39,192 bases of DNA from Streptomyces novaecaesareae (GCF_000716875.1 NZ_JNWQ01000065.1:1-39192); one strand, 5' to 3'. Shown: positions 23,250 through 31,545, numbered from the stretch's first letter. Program-made: numbers and translations. The notes: generated by a model from the sequence alone, not told the origin.

Positions 23250-23332
23250 GACAGGTAGCAGATAACAGCTGACACGTGACAGACTCTGAAATCTGTCAGC
23301 TGTTATCTGTTCGCCGTCAGCCGTCAGCCGTC
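23250..23332. repeat. Heptad-repeat hairpin, copy 3 (convergent gap, probable terminator)
   Basis: Five left heptads in phase (GACAGGT, AGCAGAT, AACAGCT, GACACGT, GACAGAC; 23250-23284), loop TCTGAA (23285-23290), then right heptads ATCTGTC, AGCTGTT, ATCTGTT, CGCCGTC and AGCCGTC twice (23291-23332). GACAGA pairs with TCTGTC, and a 12-bp outer stem joins 23259-23270 to 23298-23309. It is placed between convergent genes. Confidence 0.9.
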
Positions 23333-23421
23333 AGAAGTACGCTCACGCCCGCCTCAACGGCCGGGCGCGACCGCCGAGTTCCCCGGAAACCGCCCTACGG
23401 CAACCGCCCCCCACAAGGGTG

Positions 23422-25950
23422 CTACGGCAGCGGCACCGTCGGCAGGTCGGTCGGGACGAGCAGCTGGAGTTCCTCGGTGGACGGGTCGGCGAGGTGGGCG
23501 ACCCGTACGGCGTGCCGCTCGACCATGCTCTCGAAGACCTGTCGGGCGGTGCGCCCGTTGCCGAAGTTGGGGCCGCGCTCCAGGCCTCCGAAGTGTTCGA
23601 GCAGCGCCCGCTCGGCTTCCTCCGAGAGCGCGTACTCGTGCTCCGCGCACTGGGCCCGGGCGATCTCCAGCAGCTCGTCCGCCGTGTAGTCGGGGAAGCT
23701 GATGGTGCGTGAGAAACGGGAGGAGACACCGGGGTTGGCGGAGAGGAAGCGCTCCATCTCGGCGGTGTAGCCGGCCACGATGACGACCACTTCGTCCCGG
23801 TGGTCCTCCATCAGCTTGACCAGGGTGTCGATCGCCTCGCGTCCGAAGTCCCGAGCGCCGTCCTCCGGGGCGAGCGCGTACGCCTCGTCGATGAAGAGCA
23901 CCCCGCCGCGGGCCCGGTCGAAGGCGGCCGCGGTGCGGATCGCGGTCGAGCCGATGTGCTCGCCGACCAGGTCGACCCGGGCCACCTCGACCAGGTGGCC
24001 GCGCTGGAGCACCCCGAGCGAGGCGAGGATCTCGCCGTAGAGCCGGGCGACGGTGGTCTTGCCGGTACCGGGGGCGCCGGTGAAGACCAGGTGGCGGCGC
24101 AGCGAGGGTGCCTTGAGCCCGGCCTGGCGGCGGCGCCGGCCGACCGAGATCAGGTCGATCAGGGTGCGCACCTCCTGCTTCACCGTGGCCAGCCCGACCA
24201 GCGAGTCCAGCTCGGCGAGCGCCTCATCGGCGGGCCGGCAGTCCGGGATCGGCGCGATCGCCGCCGAGGCTACCGCGGAGGGTGTCAACGCCTTTGCCGC
24301 GGCGGTCAGTTGGGAGGCCCGGGGTGCCGGAAGGTCCGCAGCGCCGTACGAAGTCCCCGGCCCCGAACCCAGCCCCGAACCAAGTCCAGAACCAAGCCCC
24401 GGGCCCAGCCCGGACCCGCGCCCCGCCCCACCGCCCGGCCCCGCCCCGCCGCCCGGAACGGCCGACAGCGGCGGCGCCCCCACGTCGTCCGAGGTGCACC
24501 CCTCCGCGATCGGCCCCGGCTCGGAGAACTCGAACCCGGCCCGTTCGTTCTGCTCCGCCCGGCACCGGGTGAGCTGCGTCCGGCAGCCGTCGATGATGTG
24601 GAAGCCGAAGCCTTTGCCGTGCGAGACCCGGCAGTCCTCGAAGGTGCCCCGCCCCTGCGCCGAGACGTACACCCCGGCGTCCGTACTGGCCCGGACGGTG
24701 CAGTCGCGCAGCACCGGATCGGCGCCCTTGGTGACGATCACCCCGGTCGCGACGTCGGAGATCTCGCAGTCGGTGAGCTGCCCGCCGCTGCCGTGGTCGC
24801 GGAACCAGAGTCCCGTCCCGGCCTCCTGCACCCGGCAGGAGGCCAGCGAGACGGTGGCCCCGCCGCTGACCGAGACCGCCGAGCTGCGGATCCGGCTGAA
24901 CGAGCAGCCTTCGGCGGTGGCGGCGGAGTCCCGGTCGAGGACGAACAGGGCGTCCGGCAGGTCGTGCAGCGAGCAGTCGGTGAGGGTGAGCCGGGCGCCG
25001 TCGCTGACCCACAGCGCCGGGTACTCGCCGGTGGAGCCGTGGATCTGGCAGGCCTCCGCGACGGCCTCGGTGCCCTGGTCCCAGACCGACAGGGCCCCGC
25101 GCCCGAAGTCCCGGACGGTGGTGTGCGCGAGGCTGAGCCGGGCGCGCCCGCGCAGGTCGGCGCCGTTCTCCGGCAGGTCGTGCACCCGGCAGCCGGTGAG
25201 TACCAGTTCGGCCGCGCCGTCCAGGGTCAGGCCGTTGCCGGTGACCCGGTGGATCTCGCAGTCGACCAGCCGCCCGCCCGCCTGTGACTCGGCCTGCACG
25301 CCGCTGCCGCGGATCTCGTAGATCTCGCAGTCGGTCAACTCGGCCGCGCTGCCGGGGTCGGAGAGCAGCACGCCGGCGCCGGAGGCGTGGTGGATGCGGC
25401 AGCGGTCCAGTGCGGCGGTGGCGCCGCCGAGGACGGCGAGCCCGGCCTGTCCGGCGGCGGCGACCTCGCAGTCCTCGAAGGCGGCGGCGGTGCCCTCGCC
25501 GCGCAGCCGCAGCCCGAGCCCGCCCGGGTTGGCGACCACGCAGCCGCGCAGGGTCGGTCGGGCGCCGGCGGTGACCTCGATCCCGGTGGCCGAGTGGGTC
25601 TCGATCCGGCAGCCGCTGAGCGCCGGCGTGGCCTGTGCGCCGGTGACCAGGACGGCCGGGGAGGAGGTGTCGCCGCCCTCCACGACCAGGTCGCGGACGG
25701 TCGCGGCGGCGGTGACGGTGATCGCCACCCCGGACGGTGGCTCGATTCGTACGGTGCCCGGGCCGTGGGCCGCGACGATCGTCACCGGCTTGTCCAGCAG
25801 CAGGTTCTCCCGGAAGGTGCCGGGCCGGACGGTCACGGTGTCGCCCGGTTCGGCGGCCGCCAGGGCCTCGGCGAGCGTGTCGTAGTCGCCTGCGCGGCGA
25901 CGCCAGCGGGATGCGCTGTCCTGGGTGACCCGGACCCTGTGCTCAGCCAT
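23422..25950 (-). CDS. Right-handed beta-helix protein fused to a CbxX/EccA-type AAA+ ATPase
   Basis: 842 aa. Residues 20-60 (DYDTLAEALAAAEPGDTVTVRPGTFRENLLLDKPVTIVA) open a NosD/pectate-lyase-like parallel beta-helix. It runs to about 500 as some 18-20 coils, each ending in a motif such as LTDCEIYEI or LRDCTVRAS. A Gly/Pro/Ser-rich linker (about 508-535) follows. Residues 580-840 are an AAA+ domain of the CbxX/SpoVK/EccA class: LDSLVGLATVKQEVRTLID, Walker A GAPGTGKTT (about 624-632), Walker B VLFIDEAYALAPEDG (about 680), sensor VVIVAGYTAEMERFLSANPGVSSRF and NFGNGRTARQVFE. No signal peptide or membrane segment is seen, so it is cytoplasmic. The ATPase probably remodels a protein complex, with the beta-helix as recognition scaffold (inference). 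Homologous fusions occur in streptomycetes; no function is established that I know of. Confidence 0.87.
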   Translation of the reverse strand: MAEHRVRVTQDSASRWRRRAGDYDTLAEALAAAEPGDTVTVRPGTFRENLLLDKPVTIVAAHGPGTVRIEPPSGVAITVTAAATVRDLVVEGGDTSSPAVLVTGAQATPALSGCRIETHSATGIEVTAGARPTLRGCVVANPGGLGLRLRGEGTAAAFEDCEVAAAGQAGLAVLGGATAALDRCRIHHASGAGVLLSDPGSAAELTDCEIYEIRGSGVQAESQAGGRLVDCEIHRVTGNGLTLDGAAELVLTGCRVHDLPENGADLRGRARLSLAHTTVRDFGRGALSVWDQGTEAVAEACQIHGSTGEYPALWVSDGARLTLTDCSLHDLPDALFVLDRDSAATAEGCSFSRIRSSAVSVSGGATVSLASCRVQEAGTGLWFRDHGSGGQLTDCEISDVATGVIVTKGADPVLRDCTVRASTDAGVYVSAQGRGTFEDCRVSHGKGFGFHIIDGCRTQLTRCRAEQNERAGFEFSEPGPIAEGCTSDDVGAPPLSAVPGGGAGPGGGAGRGSGLGPGLGSGLGSGLGSGPGTSYGAADLPAPRASQLTAAAKALTPSAVASAAIAPIPDCRPADEALAELDSLVGLATVKQEVRTLIDLISVGRRRRQAGLKAPSLRRHLVFTGAPGTGKTTVARLYGEILASLGVLQRGHLVEVARVDLVGEHIGSTAIRTAAAFDRARGGVLFIDEAYALAPEDGARDFGREAIDTLVKLMEDHRDEVVVIVAGYTAEMERFLSANPGVSSRFSRTISFPDYTADELLEIARAQCAEHEYALSEEAERALLEHFGGLERGPNFGNGRTARQVFESMVERHAVRVAHLADPSTEELQLLVPTDLPTVPLP

Positions 25951-26287
25951 GACGGTCTGTCGTCCCCACCTTCGTCGAGCCGGCGATCAACGGGCCGAAT
26001 GCGCGGGGGTGCGCGGGCCGTCCGCCCACCGTAGCGCGCCCACGTGGGTGGTCCGGCCGCCCTCCGTCGCGCGGACACCGGTAGCGCTCACCGCGGCCAC
26101 ACGTTCCGACCACTTGTTTCAACGAGCACGCACAGCGGTGGTTCCGTCCGGGGACGGCGGGCTCGGGACCGGCCTTCGGGCGGGAGCCGAGGACGCACGC
26201 CGGACCCTGCCGTGTTGCACCCGGCTCGCGGCGTGCGCCCTTCGGCATCCGGCACGCGCCCAGCGCCCTTCGGCGCACAGCACGCGC
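25951..26287. other. Intergenic region between AAA+ and MOSC genes
   Basis: No gene is supported. The palindrome CCCACGTGGG lies at 26039-26048. Three imperfect copies of GCGCCC(T/G)TCGGC occur near 26226, 26258 and 26291, the last touching the MOSC stop codon. The promoter of the AAA+ gene must lie here, but I cannot place it. Confidence 0.4.
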
Positions 26288-27163
26288 TCAGCGCCCGTCG
26301 GCCGGCCAGTGCGCCCCGTCCTCCAGCACCTCGACCTCGTCGCCCAGGTGCAGCGTGCCGAGCACCTCGCCCTCGACGCCGGCCGGCCGCTCGGGGATCA
26401 GGTTCTGCCCGAACGCGGCCTTGCGCAGCAGCCGGTGGTGCCGGGCCAGGGTGCGCAGCGGCTCCTTGCCGCGCCGCTCTCCGGTCTCCTGGTCGGTGGT
26501 GGTGATGACGCAGCGGCCGCAGGGCTTGACCACCTTGAAGGTCAGCCCGCCGATCCGGATCCGGCGCCAGCCGTCCTCGGCCCAGGGTGCGGCGCCGGCG
26601 ACCACCACGTTGGGGCGGAAGCGCTCCATGGGCAGGGTCTCGTGATCCTCCGGGTGCTCGGCGGCGATCAGCTCGTTGAGCCGGTCGAGCGAGGCGGTGG
26701 TGGTGAGCAGCAGCGGGAAGCCGTCGGCCATCGAGACGGTGTCGCCGGGCTTGCCGTAGCCGGGCTCGACGGGCCGGGCGCGCGGGTCGTCCAGGTGCAC
26801 CAGGCGGTAGTCGCCGAGGTGTTCGGTGATCCACTCGTGCGCGTCCTTGGCGGCTTCGGCGGCGTGGAAGTGGTCGCCCCAGACCTCGACCTCGACGAGT
26901 GGGGCGCCCGCCGCGACGGCGGGGGCGGGGATCTCGATCCGGGATCCGTCGGGGGCGGTCAGTGCGAGCGATCCGTCGGGCAGGAGCTCGGGCCGGATCT
27001 GTCCGAGGGCGGTGTTCTCGCGCTGGCTGACGAAGCGTCCGGTCGGGTCGGCGAGCATCCAGCGGCGGTCTCCGGCCAGGCCCCAGGGTTGGACCTCGGC
27101 GGTGTCCGGGCTCAGGCGGTACATGGACTTGACGGGGTAGACGTGGAGTCCGGTGAGCTGCAT
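26288..27163 (-). CDS. MOSC domain protein (YcbX/mARC-like molybdenum cofactor sulfurase family)
   Basis: 291 aa. The N-terminal beta-barrel (MQLTGLHVYPVKSMYRLSPDTAEVQPWGLAGDRRWMLADPTGRFVSQRE) is followed by a MOSC domain. That domain carries FRPNVVVAGAAPWAEDGWRRIRIGG and the Moco-binding Cys motif FKVVKPCGRCVITTTDQETGERRGKEPLRTLARHR. This layout matches YcbX and the eukaryotic mARC N-hydroxylated-compound reductases, in which the Cys in KPC-RC coordinates molybdenum. Reduction of N-hydroxylated bases is therefore a reasonable guess. No ferredoxin domain is fused, unlike YcbX. ATG 27163 has a G-rich GGATGGGGG immediately upstream. It is read in the same direction as the DUF6643-like gene, but a strong terminator separates them. 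Confidence 0.87.
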   Translation of the reverse strand: MQLTGLHVYPVKSMYRLSPDTAEVQPWGLAGDRRWMLADPTGRFVSQRENTALGQIRPELLPDGSLALTAPDGSRIEIPAPAVAAGAPLVEVEVWGDHFHAAEAAKDAHEWITEHLGDYRLVHLDDPRARPVEPGYGKPGDTVSMADGFPLLLTTTASLDRLNELIAAEHPEDHETLPMERFRPNVVVAGAAPWAEDGWRRIRIGGLTFKVVKPCGRCVITTTDQETGERRGKEPLRTLARHHRLLRKAAFGQNLIPERPAGVEGEVLGTLHLGDEVEVLEDGAHWPADGR

Positions 27164-27225
27164 TCCCCCATCCTGCCAGCCGGGTTCCGGGGGCTCGCAC
27201 CGCCCCCGCACTGCCCCCGTACGCG

Positions 27226-27271
27226 CACGGACCGCCCGGGACGCCGTGGGGGGCGTTCCGGGCGGTCCGTG
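27226..27271. terminator. 20-bp stem hairpin downstream of the DUF6643-like gene
   Basis: Bases 27226-27245 pair with 27252-27271 (one G-U) around a 6-nt loop; the outer arm begins CACGGACCGCCCGGG. It lies about 100 bp beyond the stop of the minus-strand DUF6643-like gene and 55 bp before the MOSC start, so it separates the two units. No T-run follows, which is usual in streptomycetes. Confidence 0.85.
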
Positions 27272-27374
27272 GATGACCCGTTTCTCCGTTCGCCCGGCGT
27301 TCAGGGGGCGCCGGGTGGTGCTCAGGTGGTGCGGGTGTGGGCCGGGTGGGGGACGGCCTCGGGGAGCCGGTGGT

Positions 27375-28157
27375 TCAGTAGCCCTGGCCCTGGGGCTGGT
27401 AGCCGCCGTTCTGGAACTGTCCGGGCTCGCCGTACGGGCCCGGGCGCTGCGGCTGCATCGGGCGGACCGGTGCGACCGGCGCCATGGCCGGGCGCAGCTG
27501 GGCGCCGCCGAAGGACTGGTCGCCGCCCTGGCCCTGGAAGCCGGGGCCGCCCGCGTTCGGACCGCCGAAGGACTGCGGGGCGCCGAAGCCCTGCGGTCCG
27601 CCGGGCTGGCCCTGGCCGAATCCGGCCGGGCCGCCGGCCGGCTGCGCGCCGAAGTTCTGCTGGCCGGCCTGGCCGCCGATGAAGGTGTTCTGGCCGCCGA
27701 AGCTCTGGCCGCCGCTCGGCTGGTAGCCGCCGCTGGCGGTCTGGGTGAAGGTCGGGGCGCCGGGCTGCGGTCGCTGGTACGGCTGGGGGGCGCCGTAGCC
27801 GGGGACCGTCGGCTGGGGGGCGGCGTACGCCGGGGCGGGCTGCGCCGGGATGTACGCCGTGGCGGGGCCGGCGGAGGGGCCGCTGCTCGGGCCGGGGCCC
27901 AGGGCGAGGCGGGCGGGCGGCAGCGCGGGGAGGTTGCTGCCGGCGCTCTCGTACCCGTTGCCGTACCGGTTCTCGTAGGAGGGGGCGAGATTTGATCCGT
28001 AGCCGGACGACAGTGCCGGCGGCAGGGCGGCCGGCACGTTGATCGGCGCGATCTGGGGGACACCGCGCTCAGCCACGAGGCTGTCGTAAATCGGCGTGCC
28101 GGAGGAGAAGGACGGAGAGGGGTAGCCGACTCCGTCGTAGGAGCGGGGCGAGGTCAT
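27375..28157 (-). CDS. DUF6643-like Gly/Gln/Pro-rich protein
   Basis: 260 aa. The N-terminus is conserved-looking and ordered (MTSPRSYDGVGYPSPSFSSGTPIYDSLVAERGVPQIAPINVPAALPPALSS), a pattern I associate with a Streptomyces-specific family annotated DUF6643. The remaining 200 residues are disordered and rich in Gly, Gln, Pro, Phe and Tyr, with repeats of the type GGQSFGGQN, PAGFGQGQPGGPQGFGAPQSFGG and QPYQRPQPG. There is no signal peptide or membrane segment. The sticky Gln/Gly/aromatic composition resembles low-complexity domains that phase separate or bind partners (inference only). ATG 28157 gives the conserved N-terminus; the longer frame upstream is not credible. Function unknown. Confidence 0.78.
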   Translation of the reverse strand: MTSPRSYDGVGYPSPSFSSGTPIYDSLVAERGVPQIAPINVPAALPPALSSGYGSNLAPSYENRYGNGYESAGSNLPALPPARLALGPGPSSGPSAGPATAYIPAQPAPAYAAPQPTVPGYGAPQPYQRPQPGAPTFTQTASGGYQPSGGQSFGGQNTFIGGQAGQQNFGAQPAGGPAGFGQGQPGGPQGFGAPQSFGGPNAGGPGFQGQGGDQSFGGAQLRPAMAPVAPVRPMQPQRPGPYGEPGQFQNGGYQPQGQGY

Positions 28158-28424
28158 GGGGCATACGGTAAGCCCACAATGCGCCTGCTGAGGAGAGCGG
28201 GAGGGGGAGCAGTTCGAGTGTTTACACAGTCTTCGCTCGCACAAAGGTTTCGAAAGTAGGAAGAACGGACATATCAACGTCCTGTTCCGGACAACCTTGG
28301 CGCCCCGTCGGTGATCGAACAGCGGCCGGACGGCGCGGCCGGAAGGCCTTGCGGTGACCAGCCGGTGGATGGTTGCGGGCCTGGTGGAGAAACTTTTGCG
28401 GACAGGGCGTGCGCCGGCGCATTC

Positions 28425-28454
28425 GAGCCCCCGCCGAGGGTGCGGCGAGGGCTC
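28425..28454. terminator. Hairpin downstream of mscL
   Basis: GAGCCC (28425-28430) pairs with GGGCTC (28449-28454) and CGCCG (28432-28436) with CGGCG (28443-28447), separated by a single mismatch. It is positioned after the mscL stop on the minus strand, before the promoter region of the DUF6643-like gene. The rest of 28158-28548 shows no gene. Confidence 0.6.
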
Positions 28455-28505
28455 GTGAATGTTTCGGGAATAAAAGTCCCGTCAGCGCGTGATCAGCTCG
28501 TCGTC

Positions 28506-28555
28506 AGTGCTCCAGTGCTCCAGTGCTCCAGTGCTCAGGGCTCAGTGCTCAGTGC
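28506..28555. repeat. 8-bp tandem repeat at the 3' end of mscL
   Basis: Consecutive octamers AGTGCTCC start at 28506, 28514 and 28522, with AGTGCTCA at 28530, followed by two looser CAGTGCT copies up to the mscL stop codon (28549-28551). It looks like a microsatellite grown by slippage from the gene's end. Confidence 0.85.
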
Positions 28556-28995
28556 GACTGCAACGCCTGGGCCTGGGCGGGCAGGCCCGGCTTGACGACC
28601 TCCGAGGTGCAGAAGGAGCAGCGGGTCGCGGCGGCCGGGATCGAGCTCAGGCACTCCGGGCAGTCCACCTTCGCGACCGGCGCGGGCTTGGCCGATTCGA
28701 AGCGCGACTGCAGCTTGCCGACCGGCAGCACGACGGCGAAGTAGATCACCGCGGCGGTCAGGACGAAGCCGATCACCGCGTTGACGAAGAGCCCGTACGG
28801 GAACCGGGTGCCGGCCACCTCGAAGGTCTTCTGGGTGAAGTCGCCGACGGCGCCGGATGCGACCCCGACCAGCGGGGTGAGGAAGGCGCTGACGAACCCG
28901 GTGACGACGGCGGTGAAGGCCGCGCCGATCACGATGCCGACCGCGAGGTCCACCACGTTGCCGCGCAGCAGGAAGCTGCGGAATCCCTTGAACAC
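28549..28995 (-). CDS. mscL: Large-conductance mechanosensitive channel MscL with C-terminal zinc ribbon
   Basis: 148 aa. FKGFRSFLLRGNVVDLAVGIVIGAAFTAVVTGFVSAFLTPLVG is the diagnostic N-terminal helix plus TM1. FPYGLFVNAVIGFVLTAAVIYFAVVLPVGKLQSRF is TM2. The pentameric channel opens under membrane tension during hypo-osmotic shock. After TM2 the usual charged helix is replaced by a zinc-ribbon-like tail, VDCPECLSSIPAAATRCSFCTSEV, with two C-x2-C pairs. This tail is known in actinobacterial MscL and may tune gating by metal or redox (inference). GTG 28995 has GGAG about 7 nt upstream and gives the standard N-terminus. The gene starts a divergent pair with the GT4 gene, over a gap of about 460 bp. 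Confidence 0.93.
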   Translation of the reverse strand: MFKGFRSFLLRGNVVDLAVGIVIGAAFTAVVTGFVSAFLTPLVGVASGAVGDFTQKTFEVAGTRFPYGLFVNAVIGFVLTAAVIYFAVVLPVGKLQSRFESAKPAPVAKVDCPECLSSIPAAATRCSFCTSEVVKPGLPAQAQALQSH

Positions 28996-29459
28996 CGGGC
29001 GACTCCAAATCCGTACGGGGAAGGGGGAGATGAGGCAGCCCTGCGGCGCCCCGGCCGGACATCCTGCCGAGCAGTCCGGGCCGAGGTCCAACCGCGTTCA
29101 CCCGAACCGCGTAACCGCCTCGGGGCCTCCCGGTGCCGGGCCGGGCGGTGCGCGGGCGCTCCGCGTACCGGCCTATCGGCGGCCACGGCTCCGCGCAACT
29201 CGCCCAGGCGTTATCGGACTTGACCCGGCCGACGCCGGCTGGAACAGGGCCGCCGCGAGGCCGCCGTGAGGGCCGATGCGGAGGCGTAGCGGAGGTGGTG
29301 CGGCGCGACGGGGGGGTGAGACGGGGCGCACGGCGGTCGCAGCCGGCGCACGACGGCGGGTCTCTGGCGCACATCGGATGTACGGGCGCGGGCGGACGGG
29401 CCACCACCAGGTTGCGCGAAGGGGCTGTACCGGGCGGAGCGCTGTGCCAAGGTCGGTCC
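28996..29459. other. Divergent gap between mscL and the GT4 gene
   Basis: The 464 bp are G/C-rich. I see no supported gene, strong palindrome or clear promoter. Open frames across it lack homology and reflect base composition. Confidence 0.4.
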
Positions 29460-30668
29460 ATGTCCGACCATATGTCGGCCGATCCGGCCGGAACCCGTCC
29501 GCGAGTCCTGCACCTGATCAGTGATTCACGCCGTGGTGGCGCCCAGAACTTCGCCCGTGACCTCCACCGGGAACTGGGCCGCCGGGGCCAGTCCTCCGCG
29601 CTGTGCGCGCTCGCCCCGCACCCGGCCGTCCACGCCGGTACCGCGGTGGCCGAGCCGGGCGACTGTTCCGATGCCCCCGCTCTGCTGCGCACCGCCGCCG
29701 TCCTCGGCCCCGGCCGCCTGCGCCCGAGCACCCTGCGGTCACTGCGCTCCGCCGCGCGCGCCGCCGACGTGGTGCTCGCCCACGGCTCCGACACCCTGGC
29801 CGCCTGCGCCCTCGCCCTGGCCGGTACCCGCACCCCCTTCGTCTACGTCTCCGTCGGCCACCCCCGCTACTGGACCGCCAGCCGGGTGCGACGGGTGCGC
29901 GGTGGTGCGCTGATGCACCGCGCCGCCGCCGTCACCACGCTCACCGAGGAGGCGCGGGCCGTCCTCCAGGAGCAGTTCGGGCTGCCCGACGGCAAGGTGC
30001 ACGTGATCCCCAACTCCCGTGCCGCGGAGAGCTATCCGCCCGCCGACGGCCGGGACGACCGGCGCGCCGCCCGGCACGAGCTGGGCCTGCCGGCGGACGT
30101 CCTGCTGGTCGCCTGGATCGGTGCGATAGCGCCCGAGAAGCGGCTCGACCTCGCCCTGGACGTACTCGACCGCCTACCTGACGTCCGGCTCGCCGTCGCC
30201 GGGGACGGCCCGCTGCGCGAGACGCTGGCCCGCCACCCGGCGGCCGCCCGCGCCCACTTCCTCGGCCCCCTGCCGGACCCGGCCCCGCTCTACCGCGCCG
30301 CCGACGCGCTGCTGCTCACCAGCGACAGCGAGGGTGTGCCCGGTGCACTGATCGAGGCGGCCCTGGCCGGGGTGCCGGCCGTCGCCACCGACGTCGGCTG
30401 GGTGCGTGAGGTGGTCCGGGACGGCGCCACCGGCGCGCTCGTCGCCCCGGGGGACCCGCTGGCCCTCGCCGAGGCCCTGGGCAAGGTGCTGGGGGTCAAC
30501 CGTGCCGGCCTCGGCGCCGCGGCCCGGGCGCATGCGCTGGAGCACTTCGAACTGGGCGCGGTGGTGGACGCCTGGCAGAGCCTGGTGGCCCAGGTGTGGA
30601 CGGCAGGTCCGGCAGGTCCGGCAGGTCCATCGCCGACGGGCTGGCCGGCCGACGGGTCGACCGGCTGA
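29460..30668 (+). CDS. Glycosyltransferase family 4 (GT-B fold)
   Basis: 402 aa. The N-terminal GT-B half begins RVLHLISDSRRGGAQNFARDLHRELGRRG (glycine-rich acceptor-side loop). The C-terminal half has VAWIGAIAPEKRLDLALDVLDRLPDVRLAVAGDGPLRETL and HFLGPLPDPAPLYRAADALLLTSDSEGVPGALIEAALAGVPAVATDVGWVREVV, with the E-x7-E nucleotide-sugar motif of GT4. It should transfer a sugar from a nucleotide donor in the cytoplasm to a lipid or polymer acceptor; neither donor nor acceptor can be read. A short tandem GPAGPAG tail ends the protein. ATG 29460 has AAGG about 10 nt upstream, and the homology starts at residue 14. No other polysaccharide genes adjoin it, though an acyltransferase, HpnB-like GT2, deacetylase and sugar-transferase remnant occur elsewhere in the window. 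Confidence 0.88.
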   Translation: MSDHMSADPAGTRPRVLHLISDSRRGGAQNFARDLHRELGRRGQSSALCALAPHPAVHAGTAVAEPGDCSDAPALLRTAAVLGPGRLRPSTLRSLRSAARAADVVLAHGSDTLAACALALAGTRTPFVYVSVGHPRYWTASRVRRVRGGALMHRAAAVTTLTEEARAVLQEQFGLPDGKVHVIPNSRAAESYPPADGRDDRRAARHELGLPADVLLVAWIGAIAPEKRLDLALDVLDRLPDVRLAVAGDGPLRETLARHPAAARAHFLGPLPDPAPLYRAADALLLTSDSEGVPGALIEAALAGVPAVATDVGWVREVVRDGATGALVAPGDPLALAEALGKVLGVNRAGLGAAARAHALEHFELGAVVDAWQSLVAQVWTAGPAGPAGPSPTGWPADGSTG

Positions 30669-30775
30669 CGGCGGGCGTCAACCGCGGAGGCCCTGCTGCG
30701 CCGTTCGGGCGAATCCGGGCCCGCCGCCGCCCACCGACTCGCCGGTAACGAACCGCCGCCAGCACACTTCCCGGT

Positions 30776-31453
30776 GTGAACTCGAAGTCGCTGCTGCGGT
30801 CCACCGTCCTGCTCGCCGTCGCCGTCGGGATCGCCGCGTCCCCCGTCCAGGCCGGCGCGCTGACCAGCCACCAACCTCCGTTCGAGGGCGCCAAGTTCGT
30901 CAAGCTCGATCATCCGCAACCGGTGCGCGAGAGCACCCGGACCGAGGCGATCGAGTTCTTCTGGTACGACTGCAGCCACTCCCAGGCGCTCGAACAGCCT
31001 TTGCAGGGCTGGGCCGAGAAGCACCGCGCCGACGTGGTGCTGCGCCGCGTCCCGGCGATCTGGCCGGGCAGCCCGGACGCGACCGCGCAGCGCGGCCACG
31101 CGCGGATGTACTACACGCTGGAGCGCCTCGGCCTGTTCGACCGCCTGCAGACCAGCGTCTTCCGTGCCGTCCACACCGACAAGCTCGACCTCACCACCGA
31201 GGCCGCCGCCACCGATTGGGCCGCCCGCCACGGCGTCGACGCCCAGCTCTTCGGCCGGGCCTACCGTTCCGCCGAGGTGCGTCAGTCCGTCGACGACGCC
31301 GCCGCCGCGTTCGTCCGCTACGGCATCAACGAGCTGCCGACGGTCATCGTCCAGGGCGAGTACCGGACTTCGCCGACCAAGGCGGGCGGTGTCGAGGCGA
31401 TGCCGGAGGTGCTCGACTACCTGGTGCAGCAGGAGCAGCTGAAGAAGGACTGA
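30776..31453 (+). CDS. Secreted DsbA-like thioredoxin-fold protein with CSHS active site
   Basis: 225 aa. The signal peptide (LLRSTVLLAVAVGIAASPVQAGA) directs export. The mature protein follows the DsbA pattern: EAIEFFWYDCSHSQALEQPLQGW, a helical insert (ARMYYTLERLGLFDRLQTSVFRAVHTDKLDL), FGRAYRS, then the cis-proline loop GINELPTVIVQGEYRTSP. In E. coli DsbA the active site is CPHC; here it is C66-S67-H68-S69, so the resolving cysteine is gone and a two-cysteine oxidase cycle is not possible. Family CXXS proteins can act as isomerases or form stable mixed disulfides; the role here is inferred. GTG 30776 has no clear ribosome binding site, but CACACT at 30763-30768 could be a -10 for a leaderless transcript. 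Confidence 0.87.
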   Translation: MNSKSLLRSTVLLAVAVGIAASPVQAGALTSHQPPFEGAKFVKLDHPQPVRESTRTEAIEFFWYDCSHSQALEQPLQGWAEKHRADVVLRRVPAIWPGSPDATAQRGHARMYYTLERLGLFDRLQTSVFRAVHTDKLDLTTEAAATDWAARHGVDAQLFGRAYRSAEVRQSVDDAAAAFVRYGINELPTVIVQGEYRTSPTKAGGVEAMPEVLDYLVQQEQLKKD

Positions 31454-31510
31454 ACCACACCGCCACGATGACGATGGGTCAGCTCACTCACGGGCATGCT
31501 CCACCCGGCC

Positions 31511-31544
31511 TTGCCTAACCAGTTCAATGCTGTTTAATGGTTAG
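31511..31544 (+). promoter_or_regulatory. Leaderless promoter with flanking operator repeat
   Basis: TTGCCT (31511-31516) and TTTAAT (31533-31538) are spaced 16 bp, and the -10 ends 7 nt before the ATG at 31546. CTAACCA (31515-31521) and TGGTTAG (31538-31544) form a perfect 7-bp inverted repeat that brackets the promoter spacer and reaches the start codon. A dimeric repressor bound here would block polymerase. Confidence 0.6.
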
Positions 31545-31545
31545 C

